From Labilithrix sp. (lineage in GTDB: Bacteria; Myxococcota_A; Polyangia; Polyangiales; Polyangiaceae), in assembly GCA_019637105.1 (NCBI GenBank), contig JAHBWF010000054.1, positions 1 to 44,230 of the forward strand: 44,230 nt of DNA, given 5' to 3'. Under the pieces are notes generated by a model. It made no database searches and was not told the DNA's origin. It saw nothing but the letters and a program-made list of their open reading frames with translations. Every line of letters starts with the position of its first letter. The stretch's first letter is position 1. Positions 33,442 to 41,917 of this stretch are shown one piece after another. A program made the translations under genes and the position numbers.

Positions 33442-33730
33442 GGTCACCTCCTCCGAGACGCAGGCGCGTCTCGCCAGAGCCCCGTCACGCAAGGTGCGTG
33501 CGCGGTCGCCGGGTCCGCGCCTCGCCGGTCCGCGCCGCCGGTCTGCCCGCGCGCGCGTCGAGGCGTCTCGCCGGTCCGCCCCAGGCGTCCGCCGTCGCCG
33601 CGGGCGCCGGACGACGGGCCGCGGTCCGGCCCGAGCGGGACGGCGGCCGGCGGCCGGCGGGCCAGGGGCGCGCGCGCCGCAGCGGATCCGCGCGACCGTG
33701 AGGGCCCACCTCCGTTATCATCGGCGCCCC
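33442..33730. other. divergent intergenic region
   Basis: About 290 GC-rich bases between the HxH lipoprotein gene (minus) and the PEBP gene (plus). The reading frames through it are Arg/Pro-rich and look non-coding. It should carry promoters for both genes; none is recognised. Confidence 0.3.
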
Positions 33731-34288
33731 ATGACGACGACCAAGCGCCCTCCCTCACCCTACGATTTCCTCCCCGCCGTCCCGTCCTTCACCGTCACGA
33801 GCACCGACGTGGCCGACGGCCAGCCGCTCGCGAAGCCGCAGGTCTCGGGCATCTTCGGCGCCGGCGGCGAGGACGTCTCGCCGCAGCTCTCGTGGTCGGG
33901 CTTCCCGAAGGAGACGAAGAGCTTCGTCGTCACCGTCTACGATCCCGACGCGCCCACCGCGAGCGGCTTCTGGCACTGGGCCGTCCTCGACATCCCGGCC
34001 AGCGTCACCGAGCTGCCGTCGGACGCGGGCAACCCCGAGAAGAAGAAGCTGCCCGAGAAGGCGATCACGCTGAAGAACGACGGAGGCGGCGCGCGTTTCA
34101 TCGGCGCGGCGCCGCCCGCCGGTCACGGACCGCACCGCTACTTCGTCGTCGTCCACGCCGTCGACGTGGAGAGCCTCGGCGTCGGCCCGGACGCCTCGCC
34201 CGCGTTCCTCGGCTTCAACCTGTTCACCCACACGCTCGCGCGGGCGATCCTCGTCCCGACGTACGAGGTCCCGAGCCCGAAGGGCTGA
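33731..34288 (+). CDS. YbhB/YbcL family Raf-kinase-inhibitor-like protein (PEBP)
   Basis: Protein of 185 residues with the phosphatidylethanolamine-binding protein fold. Motifs are [23 protein letters not shown] (conserved D-P-D-A-P), the [11 protein letters not shown] strand, the loop [10 protein letters not shown] preceded by GPHRY, and a C-terminal stretch with ATYEV-like sequence ([10 protein letters not shown]). Anion-binding residues in DPDAP and HRY appear intact. In bacteria the role of PEBP proteins is poorly known; they may bind phosphate-containing ligands. No signal peptide is present, so it is probably cytoplasmic. The ATG at 33731 opens the domain, while the frame upstream to 33275 lacks coding character. 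Confidence 0.92.
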   Translation: MTTTKRPPSPYDFLPAVPSFTVTSTDVADGQPLAKPQVSGIFGAGGEDVSPQLSWSGFPKETKSFVVTVYDPDAPTASGFWHWAVLDIPASVTELPSDAGNPEKKKLPEKAITLKNDGGGARFIGAAPPAGHGPHRYFVVVHAVDVESLGVGPDASPAFLGFNLFTHTLARAILVPTYEVPSPKG

Positions 34289-34421
34289 GGCCCCGCGCGC
34301 CCGTCGTCCACCGCGCGGGGCGCCGCCCTCGGGCGACCTTCGCGGGCCCGTGCGCGCGATTCCGCGCTTGGAGACGCCGCGGCGTGTCCGAGCGCGCGGA
34401 GATGCTCTACGCTGGCGTGCG

Positions 34422-37076
34422 ATGAGCCTCGTGTCCTCGACCCCGGAGCTGCGCGCGGCGTCGGAGCGCTTTCGCGGATTCTTCAACGAGCTCGGGCGGA
34501 CGTTCGTCGAGCGCGACGATCTGCTCGCGCAGATCGCGCTGGCGCTCCTGTCGCGGGAGCACGTCCTCATGACCGGGCCGCCCGGGACCGCGAAGAGCGG
34601 CGTCGCGGCGTCGGTCCTCGGGCGCATCGTCGACGAGCGCACGGGGCAGCCGAGCGTCTTCTCGCGTCAGTTCACCGAGAGCACCGTCCAGACGGACCTC
34701 GTCGGGCCGATCGACTTCAAGACGCTGATGCAGACGGGAAGGACCGAGCATTTCACCGACGAGGGGATGCTCGGCGCCGTGCACGCGTTCCTCGACGAGG
34801 TCCTCGACGGGCGCGACATGCTCCTCCGGACGACGCTCAACGTGCTGCACGAGCGCGAGCTCAAGCAGGGATCGAAGACGACGACGGGGCAGATCGAGTG
34901 CGCGCTCATGACGACGAACCGCTACCTCGCCGAGGTCCTCGACGGATCGCGCGAGACGCTGCTCGCCTTCGTCGACCGCATCGCGTTCGTCTCGTTCGTG
35001 CCGAAGGGGTTCTGCGAGCCCGCGAGCCTCGGGCGCGTGGTGCGCTCGCAGATCGGCGGCGTGCGACCGAGGGGCTTCGCCTCGCTCCTCACGATCCAGG
35101 ACCTCGACGTCCTTCAGGCGGCCGCCGACCGGGTCGTCGTCTCCGACGAGATTTGCTCGGCGCTCTGCGCTTTGTGCGAGCAGCTCGACGCGGACCTCGC
35201 GACGGCGGCGAAGCACGACCCGACGTTCCAGCCGACGCGCTACCTCTCGACGCGCACGGCGGTGCGCCTCGGCCGCATCCTGCGCGCGGTCTGCGTCTAC
35301 GACGCCGTCATGCACGACGCGCCGCGGGCGCTCGAGGTCGAGCACGAGGACCTCGCCATGCTGCGCCTGAGCCTGCTCCTCTCCGGTCCGGACCACGGGA
35401 AGGTCGGACGCCTGCTCGAGCGGGAGACGGACCCGCGCGAAAGGCGGCAGCTCTCGATCCTCCGCACCGAGCGCGAGATCTTCGACCGCGCCCTCGCGCG
35501 GATCCCGAAGCCCGCGCGCCGGCCCCCGCAGCCGGCCGCCGACGTCGCCCTGCTCGAGCGCGAGGTCGCGGCGGTGATCGCCGAGAGCGAGGGTGGGCCC
35601 GACGGGCGCGAGGACCCGGCGGCGCTGATCCAGACGGCGGCGAAGCTGGCCGCGGTGAGCGACGGCGGCGGCGAGGGCTCGCTGAAGGCCGCGAGCCTCC
35701 TCGACGCGACGCTCGCGCGACTCGCCGAGCGCGCGCTGCGCCTCGGCACGACGGCGGGAGCGGGCCCGGAGGCGGGCTCGACCGACGACGTCGTCGCGGA
35801 GCTCGCGGATCTCGCCGACGGTCTCGAGCGGGCGAGCGGATCGACCCGGCCCGTCGCGCGCTGGCTCCGCGGCCGCGCGATCCGGATCCTGCTCGACGCC
35901 GCCGCGCTCTCGAGCGCGGACGTGGGGGCGTCGCTCGACGCGCGCGCGCACGAGGTCTCCTCGCTGGAGGGCGCGGCGAAGCACGCGGACGAGCGGCTCC
36001 GCCGCCTGGAGCGCTTGCTCGACACGTGCGCGACGCTGCGCGCGGACGGCGCCGACGAGCCGGACGCCGACTCGTTCGATCGCGCGATCGGCCTCGCGGT
36101 CGCTCGCGTCGAGGACGAGCTCGCCGAGGCGTGGGACGCGGCCTTCCGCGGCAGCGTCGCCCACGCGCTCGCCCGCCTCGGGCCGGAGCAGCTCGGGGTG
36201 CTGCTCGCCGCGCTCGGCCCGGCGCTCGCGGACATCGACGCCGCGGGGGCGCGCCTCGCCGAGCGGGGCGGGCGCGCCGACTCGCTCAAGGCGCGCGTCG
36301 TCGCGCCGCGGATCGAGCCGCTGGTGCGCGCCGCCTTCGAGCGCGTCGACACCGGCGACCGCGTCGAGCTGGTCGCGGCGGTGGGCGCCCTCGTCGAGCA
36401 CCTCCGCGAGAGCGGCCTCCAGCACGTCATCCCGAAGGCGACCGTCCTGCGCTTCGCGGTGGCGGCGCTCGCGCGGAGCGAGAAGAAGCTGCCGGCCGCC
36501 GCGCTGCCCGCCGGCGAGCGGGGCTTCGCCGCGTACCGCAGGCTCCGGGCCTCCGAGCAGCGCGTGTCGCTCGCCTACACGACGATCGAGCTCGCGCTGC
36601 GGATCGCGCCCGACAAGCCCGTCGCGACCGGCGCCGCGGAGGAGCTCGTCGGCGGCGTCGCGTCGTTCATCGGCGCGCTCCCGGACGATCTCCGCAAGGA
36701 GATCGTCGCGCTCGATCTGGCGCGCGTCGAGCGCGCGGTGTCGTTCGTCGAGGCGTGGTGGCGCGTCCTCGTCGAGGACACGGGCGCGGCCGCGGTCGCT
36801 CCGTCGCGGGTCGAGGCGGCCCTCGCGGCGCTCGCGGAGAGCAAGTTCTTCCACGTCACGCGCGACGAGCGGGCGCTCCTCCGCTTCGCGCTCGAGTGCC
36901 GCGTCGTCGGCGACGTCTTCCCGGAGGCCGCCGAGCGCGCCTCGGCGCTGCGGGAGCGGATCGACGCGCTCGAGGCCGAGTCGAGCCGCGTGCTCGGCGC
37001 GCTCCGCCGGGGGCGCGCCGACACCGCGTGGACGGAGCTCCTCGGCCCGAGCTCGACGCGCCCGGCCGGCTCGTGA
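34422..37076 (+). CDS. MoxR-type AAA+ ATPase with long C-terminal extension
   Basis: Protein of 884 residues. The AAA domain is within the first 320 residues: Walker A GPPGTAKSG (Lys58), Walker B AFLDEVLDG (Asp125-Glu126), sensor region ALMTTNRYL and an arginine-containing segment in TRYLSTRTAVRLGR. MoxR ATPases remodel or insert cofactors into partner proteins and nearly always work with a VWA-domain protein. The remaining 560 residues are helical and rich in Ala, Arg, Glu and Leu, with no recognised domain; RavA, the closest well-known relative in architecture, has only about 500 residues in all. The start used is the ATG at 34422, just before the first conserved segment. The stop overlaps the GTG of the VWA gene by 4 bases. 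Confidence 0.88.
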   Translation: MSLVSSTPELRAASERFRGFFNELGRTFVERDDLLAQIALALLSREHVLMTGPPGTAKSGVAASVLGRIVDERTGQPSVFSRQFTESTVQTDLVGPIDFKTLMQTGRTEHFTDEGMLGAVHAFLDEVLDGRDMLLRTTLNVLHERELKQGSKTTTGQIECALMTTNRYLAEVLDGSRETLLAFVDRIAFVSFVPKGFCEPASLGRVVRSQIGGVRPRGFASLLTIQDLDVLQAAADRVVVSDEICSALCALCEQLDADLATAAKHDPTFQPTRYLSTRTAVRLGRILRAVCVYDAVMHDAPRALEVEHEDLAMLRLSLLLSGPDHGKVGRLLERETDPRERRQLSILRTEREIFDRALARIPKPARRPPQPAADVALLEREVAAVIAESEGGPDGREDPAALIQTAAKLAAVSDGGGEGSLKAASLLDATLARLAERALRLGTTAGAGPEAGSTDDVVAELADLADGLERASGSTRPVARWLRGRAIRILLDAAALSSADVGASLDARAHEVSSLEGAAKHADERLRRLERLLDTCATLRADGADEPDADSFDRAIGLAVARVEDELAEAWDAAFRGSVAHALARLGPEQLGVLLAALGPALADIDAAGARLAERGGRADSLKARVVAPRIEPLVRAAFERVDTGDRVELVAAVGALVEHLRESGLQHVIPKATVLRFAVAALARSEKKLPAAALPAGERGFAAYRRLRASEQRVSLAYTTIELALRIAPDKPVATGAAEELVGGVASFIGALPDDLRKEIVALDLARVERAVSFVEAWWRVLVEDTGAAAVAPSRVEAALAALAESKFFHVTRDERALLRFALECRVVGDVFPEAAERASALRERIDALEAESSRVLGALRRGRADTAWTELLGPSSTRPAGS

Positions 37077-39559
37077 GCGCGCGGCTCGACGACGTCGGCG
37101 AGCGCCTCGCGCGCGCGCTCCGCGGGCCGGCGGCGATCGAGTCCCAGCGGCTCTTCCGGATGGCGCGGCCGCTGCTCGCGATGGCCGGATGGCGGGCGAG
37201 CATCGAGGCCACGGCCCTCCCGGCGCTGATCGCGCTCCTCCGGGCGGACGGCGCGTCGTCCGATCCGGCGGCCGCGAGGACGAGGCTCGACGCGGCGATC
37301 GACGAGCTCGAGCGGAACGTGCTCGCCGTCGAGCGCGTCGCGATCGTGAGGAGGCGCGCGCCGGTCGCGCACGCGCTCTGGCTGCGCCGGGTGCTCGGCC
37401 TGCTCGATCTGGCCGAGTCGGCGATCGAGCTCGCCGCCGCCGGGAGGCCGGACGCGAGCCGCGCCCGCGCGGCGGCGCGAGCGGACGACGGCGCGCTCTT
37501 CCCGCCGCTCGTCCCGCTGCGGCCGGAGCAGACGGCGCTCGACGTCCCGTTGAGCGATCACCCGGACGTCGACGACGCTCGGCTCGTGGACCTCGAGCTC
37601 GCGGCGATCGATCACCTGATGGCCGCGGCGCGCGCGGAGACGATCGTCCTCGGGCGCAAGCGCCGGCTGCTCGTCGCGGCGCGGCAGCGCCTCCTCGAGG
37701 CCGCGGCGGCGCTGCCGCTCGCGCGCGAGGGCGTCCGCGAGCGCACGCGCTACCTCGCGCGCGAGATCACCCGCATCGATCGGCTCGAGGCCGCCGGGCT
37801 CGACGCGGACGTGTCGCTCGTCCACCAGGCGCGCCAGGCGCTCGTCCGGCGCGACCCCGATCGCGTCGTCGCGGCGCTCTCGGCGCTCGACGCCGGCGCG
37901 CTCGCCGCGGTCGATCTCGCGGTCTCGGCGAGGACCGGCGTCGCGCTCGCGCGGATCCACGGCCGCGGCGGAGGCGCTTCCCCGCTCGCGCGGTCGGCGC
38001 GTCAGGTCCTCGGCGAGGCCGCCGAGGTCGTCGCGAGCGCGGTGGACGACGCGCGCGGCGGGGCGCTCCATCAGCTCAGCCTCGGCGGAGTCCCGAGCGA
38101 TCGACTGGCGGCCGAGAGCTTCCTCGACTACCTCCCGGACGGCAGCGAGCGCGCGCTCCTCCGCGCCGCGCTGGCCGCCGACGGGCTCTTCGAGGTGGGC
38201 GGGGCGCTCTCGCCCGTGCGGATCGCCGAGGAGCGCCGCGTCCTCCGGATGGTCCGCCACCCGACGCAGGACCTCCAGCTCATGCCGGCCGAGGACGTGC
38301 ACGATCTCCGCGACGCGGTCATCGGCGATCCGCGCAGCGTCTTGCTCGATCTCGCCACGGGCCGCCTCTTCACCCGGCGCTTCGTCGAGGAGGTCGTGCA
38401 GCGGCGGACGCGCGTGGTGATGCGCGGCGAGGTCCGCGTCTACGTGCTCGACGGCTCCGGTTCGATGAGGGGGCCGCGCGCGCGCGTGCGGGACGCGATC
38501 CTCGTCGCGGAGCTGTCGACCTTGATGGGGCGCCTCGCGGATCCCGGCGACACGCGGTGTACGCTCTTCTTCCGCTACTTCGACGAAGAGCTCGGCCGCG
38601 TGACGCGCGTCGACACGATCGCCGGCGCGCGCGACGCGATCCGCGAGATCGTCGGGACCGAGCGGTCCGGCGGCACCGACATCCAGCGCGCGCTCATGGC
38701 GAGCCTCGAGCAGATCGCCGAGGCGCGGGCCCTCGACGCGGAGCTCGCGCGCGCGCAGATCGTCCTCGTGACGGACGGGGAGGCGGCGGTCGACGAGCCG
38801 GCGATCGTCGCCGCGCGCGACGCGCTGGGGGGCCTGCCGATCGGCGTCAGCGTCATCGCCCTCGGCGAGGAGAACCCTGCGCTCCGCGGCCTCGTGGCGC
38901 GCCAGCGCGCCAAGGGCGAGGCGGCCTTCTACCACTTCCTCGACGACGCCGAGCTCCGCGAGATCACCCAGGACGATCTCGCCGGGCAGATCGCGATCCA
39001 CGCCCCCGATCGCTGGGCCGCGCTCGCGCGGGATCCCGACGCGCTCGCGCGCGTGCTCGACGACGAGGTCGGCGGGCTCTTCGACGAGCTCGAGCAGATC
39101 GAGCGAGAGCGCGACGTCGCCGCGATGGAGCGCCTCGAGGAGGAGGCGCAGGCGCGCCGCGAGGTCGGGCTCCCGGACGAGCACGACGGCGGGGACGGCG
39201 AGCGGGCGCGCCTGGAGGCGTCGCGGCGGGATCGCGTCGCGCTCGCGGCGCGCTACGCGCGCTGGTTCCCGGAGCCGAGCGCCGCGGCCTCGCCGTCGCC
39301 GCTCCCCAAGGCCAAGACCCAGGAGCGGGACGACGTCGATGCCGCGTGCTGCGCGCTGGCCTCGGTCGCGGAGGTCGTGGCGCTCCTCGGCGGCTCGCCC
39401 GCGGCCCGCCAGGCCGACGCGATCGATCTCCTCGAGCGCCTCCTCCCGGACGCGCGCCTGACGCCGACGCGCTACCGCGCCGTCCTCCGCGACTACCCCG
39501 ACGCCCTCGCGCCGTCGCTCCGCGCGGTCCGCGCCGCGGTCGCGGGCCCACCCCCCTGA
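37073..39559 (+). CDS. VWA-domain protein, partner of the MoxR ATPase
   Basis: Protein of 828 residues that starts at GTG within the stop of the MoxR gene. The von Willebrand A domain lies at about residues 455-640, with an intact MIDAS: DGSGS (Asp460, Ser462, Ser464), the Thr in GTERSGGTDIQRAL and the Asp in IVLVTDGEA. The N-terminal 380 residues are helical and without known domain, and the C-terminal 180 are also helical and acidic, with a Pro/Lys patch. In ViaA, the partner of RavA, the VWA is likewise preceded by a long helical region, but that protein is much shorter. The pair probably forms a metal-dependent chaperone-like complex. Targets are unknown, since no typical client operon adjoins. 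Confidence 0.88.
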   Translation: MSARLDDVGERLARALRGPAAIESQRLFRMARPLLAMAGWRASIEATALPALIALLRADGASSDPAAARTRLDAAIDELERNVLAVERVAIVRRRAPVAHALWLRRVLGLLDLAESAIELAAAGRPDASRARAAARADDGALFPPLVPLRPEQTALDVPLSDHPDVDDARLVDLELAAIDHLMAAARAETIVLGRKRRLLVAARQRLLEAAAALPLAREGVRERTRYLAREITRIDRLEAAGLDADVSLVHQARQALVRRDPDRVVAALSALDAGALAAVDLAVSARTGVALARIHGRGGGASPLARSARQVLGEAAEVVASAVDDARGGALHQLSLGGVPSDRLAAESFLDYLPDGSERALLRAALAADGLFEVGGALSPVRIAEERRVLRMVRHPTQDLQLMPAEDVHDLRDAVIGDPRSVLLDLATGRLFTRRFVEEVVQRRTRVVMRGEVRVYVLDGSGSMRGPRARVRDAILVAELSTLMGRLADPGDTRCTLFFRYFDEELGRVTRVDTIAGARDAIREIVGTERSGGTDIQRALMASLEQIAEARALDAELARAQIVLVTDGEAAVDEPAIVAARDALGGLPIGVSVIALGEENPALRGLVARQRAKGEAAFYHFLDDAELREITQDDLAGQIAIHAPDRWAALARDPDALARVLDDEVGGLFDELEQIERERDVAAMERLEEEAQARREVGLPDEHDGGDGERARLEASRRDRVALAARYARWFPEPSAAASPSPLPKAKTQERDDVDAACCALASVAEVVALLGGSPAARQADAIDLLERLLPDARLTPTRYRAVLRDYPDALAPSLRAVRAAVAGPPP

Positions 39560-39637
39560 CGCGCGTGCGCCGCGAGCGCGAAGGAGCGGAGCCCTCGCGC
39601 CGTCGCTCCACGTGGTCGCGGGCCCACCCCTGACGCG
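39503..39637. repeat. imperfect direct repeat at the end of the VWA gene
   Basis: The sequence from the last codons of the VWA gene (39503-39521 and 39538-39565, GCCCTCGCGCCGTCGCTCC then GGTCGCGGGCCCACC to TGACGCGCG) recurs almost unchanged, with a shorter middle, at 39591-39637 after the stop codon. It looks like a local tandem duplication of the gene's 3' end. Confidence 0.6.
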
Positions 39638-39860
39638 CGCGCGCGGGTCGTGCCCGCGAAGGCGGAGCCACCGCTCCTCCCTGGAGAACGGACGCGACGT
39701 CGTGAGTTTGGTGACGGCGCCTCCGCCGAGCGAACGCGCGAAGCGCCGCCATAGGCTCATGCTTCCCGCACCTTAGGACGAGACGCGCGGCCGGACGCGT
39801 CCCCGCCTCGCGCGCCTCACGCACCTTTGGCGTTTTCGTCGTTGACGTCGGAGGTCGATC

Positions 39861-40001
39861 ATGAAAGAAGCAATTCAATGGGGGAGCCTAAACGCGACCA
39901 AGTTTTTCCGCCGATGGTCGCTGTCGGTATACGTGGATCGCCGATGGTCGGCGGTGCCCGTCCTCTCGCGGTACGGAAAGCAGCATGCATGGACACGCTA
40001 A
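39861..40001 (+). CDS. candidate small protein, 46 residues
   Basis: Short ORF starting at ATG 39861 and ending at TAA 39999-40001. A GGAGGT ribosome binding site lies at an ideal spacing of six bases. The peptide is basic and aromatic, with a partly repeated motif RRWSLSV / RRWSAVPV and a Tyr/Lys/His/Trp-containing end (SRYGKQHAWTR). Codon use (AAA, GAA, GCA, ATT, CAA, TTT) is less GC-biased than in neighbours. No family is recognised. It may be a real small protein, a leader peptide, or chance in an AT-richer stretch; the ribosome binding site is the main support. Confidence 0.4.
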   Translation: MKEAIQWGSLNATKFFRRWSLSVYVDRRWSAVPVLSRYGKQHAWTR

Positions 40002-40120
40002 TCGGTTGTTAATTTACCGTTTAGTGCGTGTGTAAAAGGACTTTGGGCCCACGGGCAACGTGATCATGTGGTCGCGGTCGTCGCCGTGTACCTCGCGCAG
40101 CAGGTGACGAGACGAGCGCG

Positions 40121-40228
40121 TCGCCGCGGATGCGCATCGCTTTGGAAGACGGTCAGGTCAGGAACGGAAGCGATCGCGCCACGCCGACGATGTCGCCGCG
40201 GATGCGCATCGCTTGGAAGACGGTCAGG
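40121..40228. repeat. pair of near-identical direct repeats, 37 and 36 bases
   Basis: TCGCCGCGGATGCGCATCGC followed by TTTGGAAGACGGTCAGG occurs at 40121-40157 and again at 40193-40228 with one T fewer, with 72 bases between the two start points. Only two copies exist, so it is not a CRISPR array. Confidence 0.7.
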
Positions 40229-40349
40229 CTCGTCCTCGGGCGCTGATCATCGTGGACTCCGGCGTGGTTGCATGGGGTGCAAAGAGCCGCTTCGACGATC
40301 TTCGTAGAATCGGCTTCGACGGATCGAACGAACCGCGGCCATGACAAGC

Positions 40350-40382
40350 TCATCCCGATCGGACTTCTCATCCCGATCGGGC
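40350..40382. repeat. short tandem repeat, two units of 18 bases
   Basis: TCATCCCGATCGGAC at 40350-40364 is repeated as TCATCCCGATCGGGC at 40368-40382, giving a period of 18 bases. Each unit contains CCCGATCGG, a short palindrome-like core. Confidence 0.6.
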
Positions 40383-40735
40383 CTCTACGACTCCACGACC
40401 TTCGGACCGCCATGCTCTCTTCGTGAGGCGGGTCGCGATTTTATTTCGATTCACACGAATTCATGAAGGAAGGTATCGCCCATGGATTCGGAATTTATAC
40501 TAAAACAATATTTGTATCGATTTTGGTTGAAATGATTTTTGGCGACAACTAGGTTCCGCGCGCGTCATTAGGCGACAAACGTCGTGGGCGGTCGCGTACG
40601 AGCTTGTCGGTCCAACGCGGATTCAAATGGGGACGTCGGGTGTCGGCGGCGTCTCATCGCTGTCGCGGGTGCGTCGTGATCGACGTGCGTTCTCGCGAAT
40701 AGCGGACCAGGGCGACCCACACGACGGAGTCTTCG

Positions 40736-41770
40736 ATGCGCGTGTCTCTCAACGTTGACGGTCTCGTCCCTTCTGCTTACGTGCTCGCCGCGGCGTTGGC
40801 CGTGTCGGCCGCCGGTTGCACCGAAGACGTGCAAGCGCCGATGAGCCATGAGATCGTCAACGTGGAGGCGGTCGCGGACCCCGTCGGCAGCGACTGCTGC
40901 GGCGTCCCGGTGGCGGACCCCGCCACGAACGGTCTTCGCCTCTCGCTCGTCTCCGACGTCGCGGTGCCGAGGACCGATACGCTCAGCGCCTCGACGGCGT
41001 ATTTCGTGCCCTTCGAATCGAACACCATCTCGCTGTACGACGGCGGCGCGTGGGTCGCCCGCACGATGAGCGCCACCGCGGAGCTCGAGACGACGAGCGT
41101 CGCGAACACGAGCTACGACGTGTACGCGTACTGGAGCGGCACGGACGTTCTGCTGGAAATGGAGGCGACTCCGGTCACGCCGACGCTGGAGCTCCAGGAC
41201 GGTGTTCAGGTGAAGTCCGGCGCCGCGTCGCACCGGTACGTAGGCGTGCTGGTGACGAACGCTTCCGGGGTGTTCGAGGACTCGCAGAAGAACCGTCTCG
41301 TGTGGAACCGCAACAACCAGGTCCCGCGGGCCGTCAACGGCGTCGATCTCACGAGCTGGTACTACACGGGCAATCAGTCCACGTGGCGTGAGGTTCGGGC
41401 CAACGCGGCGAGCCGCGTCAGGGTCGCCGCGGGCATCTTGGACGGGAGCGCCGGCGTCGCCGGCGCGTACGCGTCGGTGCAGGCCGTCGAGATGTGCCTC
41501 GTGAGCTCCGGTACCAACGGGGCCTTCGTGGCGACAGGCATCGGCGTCGACTCGACGACCAGCAACTCGGCGCAGACGGTCGAGCTCGCCTCCGCGACCA
41601 CGAGCGTCTACGCACACGCCTTCGCGTCGTACGAAGGCTATCTCGCGCCGGGGATCCACACGCTCCACTGGCTCGAGATCGGTCAGACCGGCACCACCTT
41701 CTACTGCATCGGGAGCTCGAGCTCGCCGCCTTTTGGCCGCCTCGGGCTCAGCGGCACGGTCGTGATGTGA
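40736..41770 (+). CDS. lipoprotein with phage-tail-fibre-like domain, paralogue 1
   Basis: Predicted lipoprotein of 344 residues. The signal peptide ends in the lipobox AAGC (Cys28). The mature part begins with CCGVPVADPATNGLRLSL and continues with alternating strands: STAYFVPFESNTISLYDG, TSYDVYAYWSGTDVLLE, LELQDGVQVKSG, HRYVGVLVTNASGVFEDS and RLVWNRNNQVPRAV. This succession resembles a domain I recall from phage tail-fibre and structural proteins (TLYYTPY, NRIALYDG, KNYDVF, LQDG, RRYLGT, TEDS, WNYYNRVPR). The second half ends with HTLHWLEIGQTGTTFYCIG and PPFGRLGLSGTVVM. It is about half identical to the next gene's product. Export to the surface is supported by the signal peptide. The ribosome binding site is GGAG about seven bases upstream. 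Function is unknown; adhesion or glycan contact are guesses. Confidence 0.8.
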   Translation: MRVSLNVDGLVPSAYVLAAALAVSAAGCTEDVQAPMSHEIVNVEAVADPVGSDCCGVPVADPATNGLRLSLVSDVAVPRTDTLSASTAYFVPFESNTISLYDGGAWVARTMSATAELETTSVANTSYDVYAYWSGTDVLLEMEATPVTPTLELQDGVQVKSGAASHRYVGVLVTNASGVFEDSQKNRLVWNRNNQVPRAVNGVDLTSWYYTGNQSTWREVRANAASRVRVAAGILDGSAGVAGAYASVQAVEMCLVSSGTNGAFVATGIGVDSTTSNSAQTVELASATTSVYAHAFASYEGYLAPGIHTLHWLEIGQTGTTFYCIGSSSSPPFGRLGLSGTVVM

Positions 41771-41917
41771 GGCAGGTGACGCGCGCGCGTCGGACCGCGT
41801 TCGACGACGCGAACGAGATGACATTGATGTCTGTGTCCTTCCAGGGGGAGGCTCGCGACGATCGAGACGTCGCGTCGAACGTCGTCCCCGCCGTAGGCAC
41901 GACTCGAGAGGTTTAAC

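Larger units (their letters stand above)
39560..40735. other. gene-poor region with AT-rich stretches
   Basis: About 1.2 kb with no convincing full-length gene. The first 250 bases are GC-rich like the rest. From about 39,820 GC content falls, most clearly at 40,000-40,030 and 40,440-40,550. The region holds one small ORF with a strong ribosome binding site, two sets of short repeats and the promoter area of the lipoprotein cluster. Reading frames at 40068-40307 (plus) and 40153-40413 (minus) overlap the repeats and show no domain. The region could be a decayed insertion, an extended regulatory region or a small-RNA locus. Confidence 0.5.

Noticed and set aside
36575-39760. Minus-strand open frame of over 1000 codons opposite the VWA gene, and a similar 815-codon frame opposite the MoxR gene
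   Set aside because: Both lack any domain and mirror real coding sequence on the other strand; the plus frames have Walker and MIDAS motifs.
40121-40228. Possible CRISPR array
   Set aside because: Only two repeat copies, no further spacers and no cas genes.
40153-40413. Minus-strand ORF of 86 codons in the AT-rich interval
   Set aside because: It runs through the direct repeats, has no ribosome binding site of note and no recognisable domain.
40463-40552. Very short ORF of 29 codons in the AT-rich stretch before the lipoprotein genes
   Set aside because: AT-rich sequence gives such frames by chance or holds a promoter; the length is too short and no conserved feature supports it.
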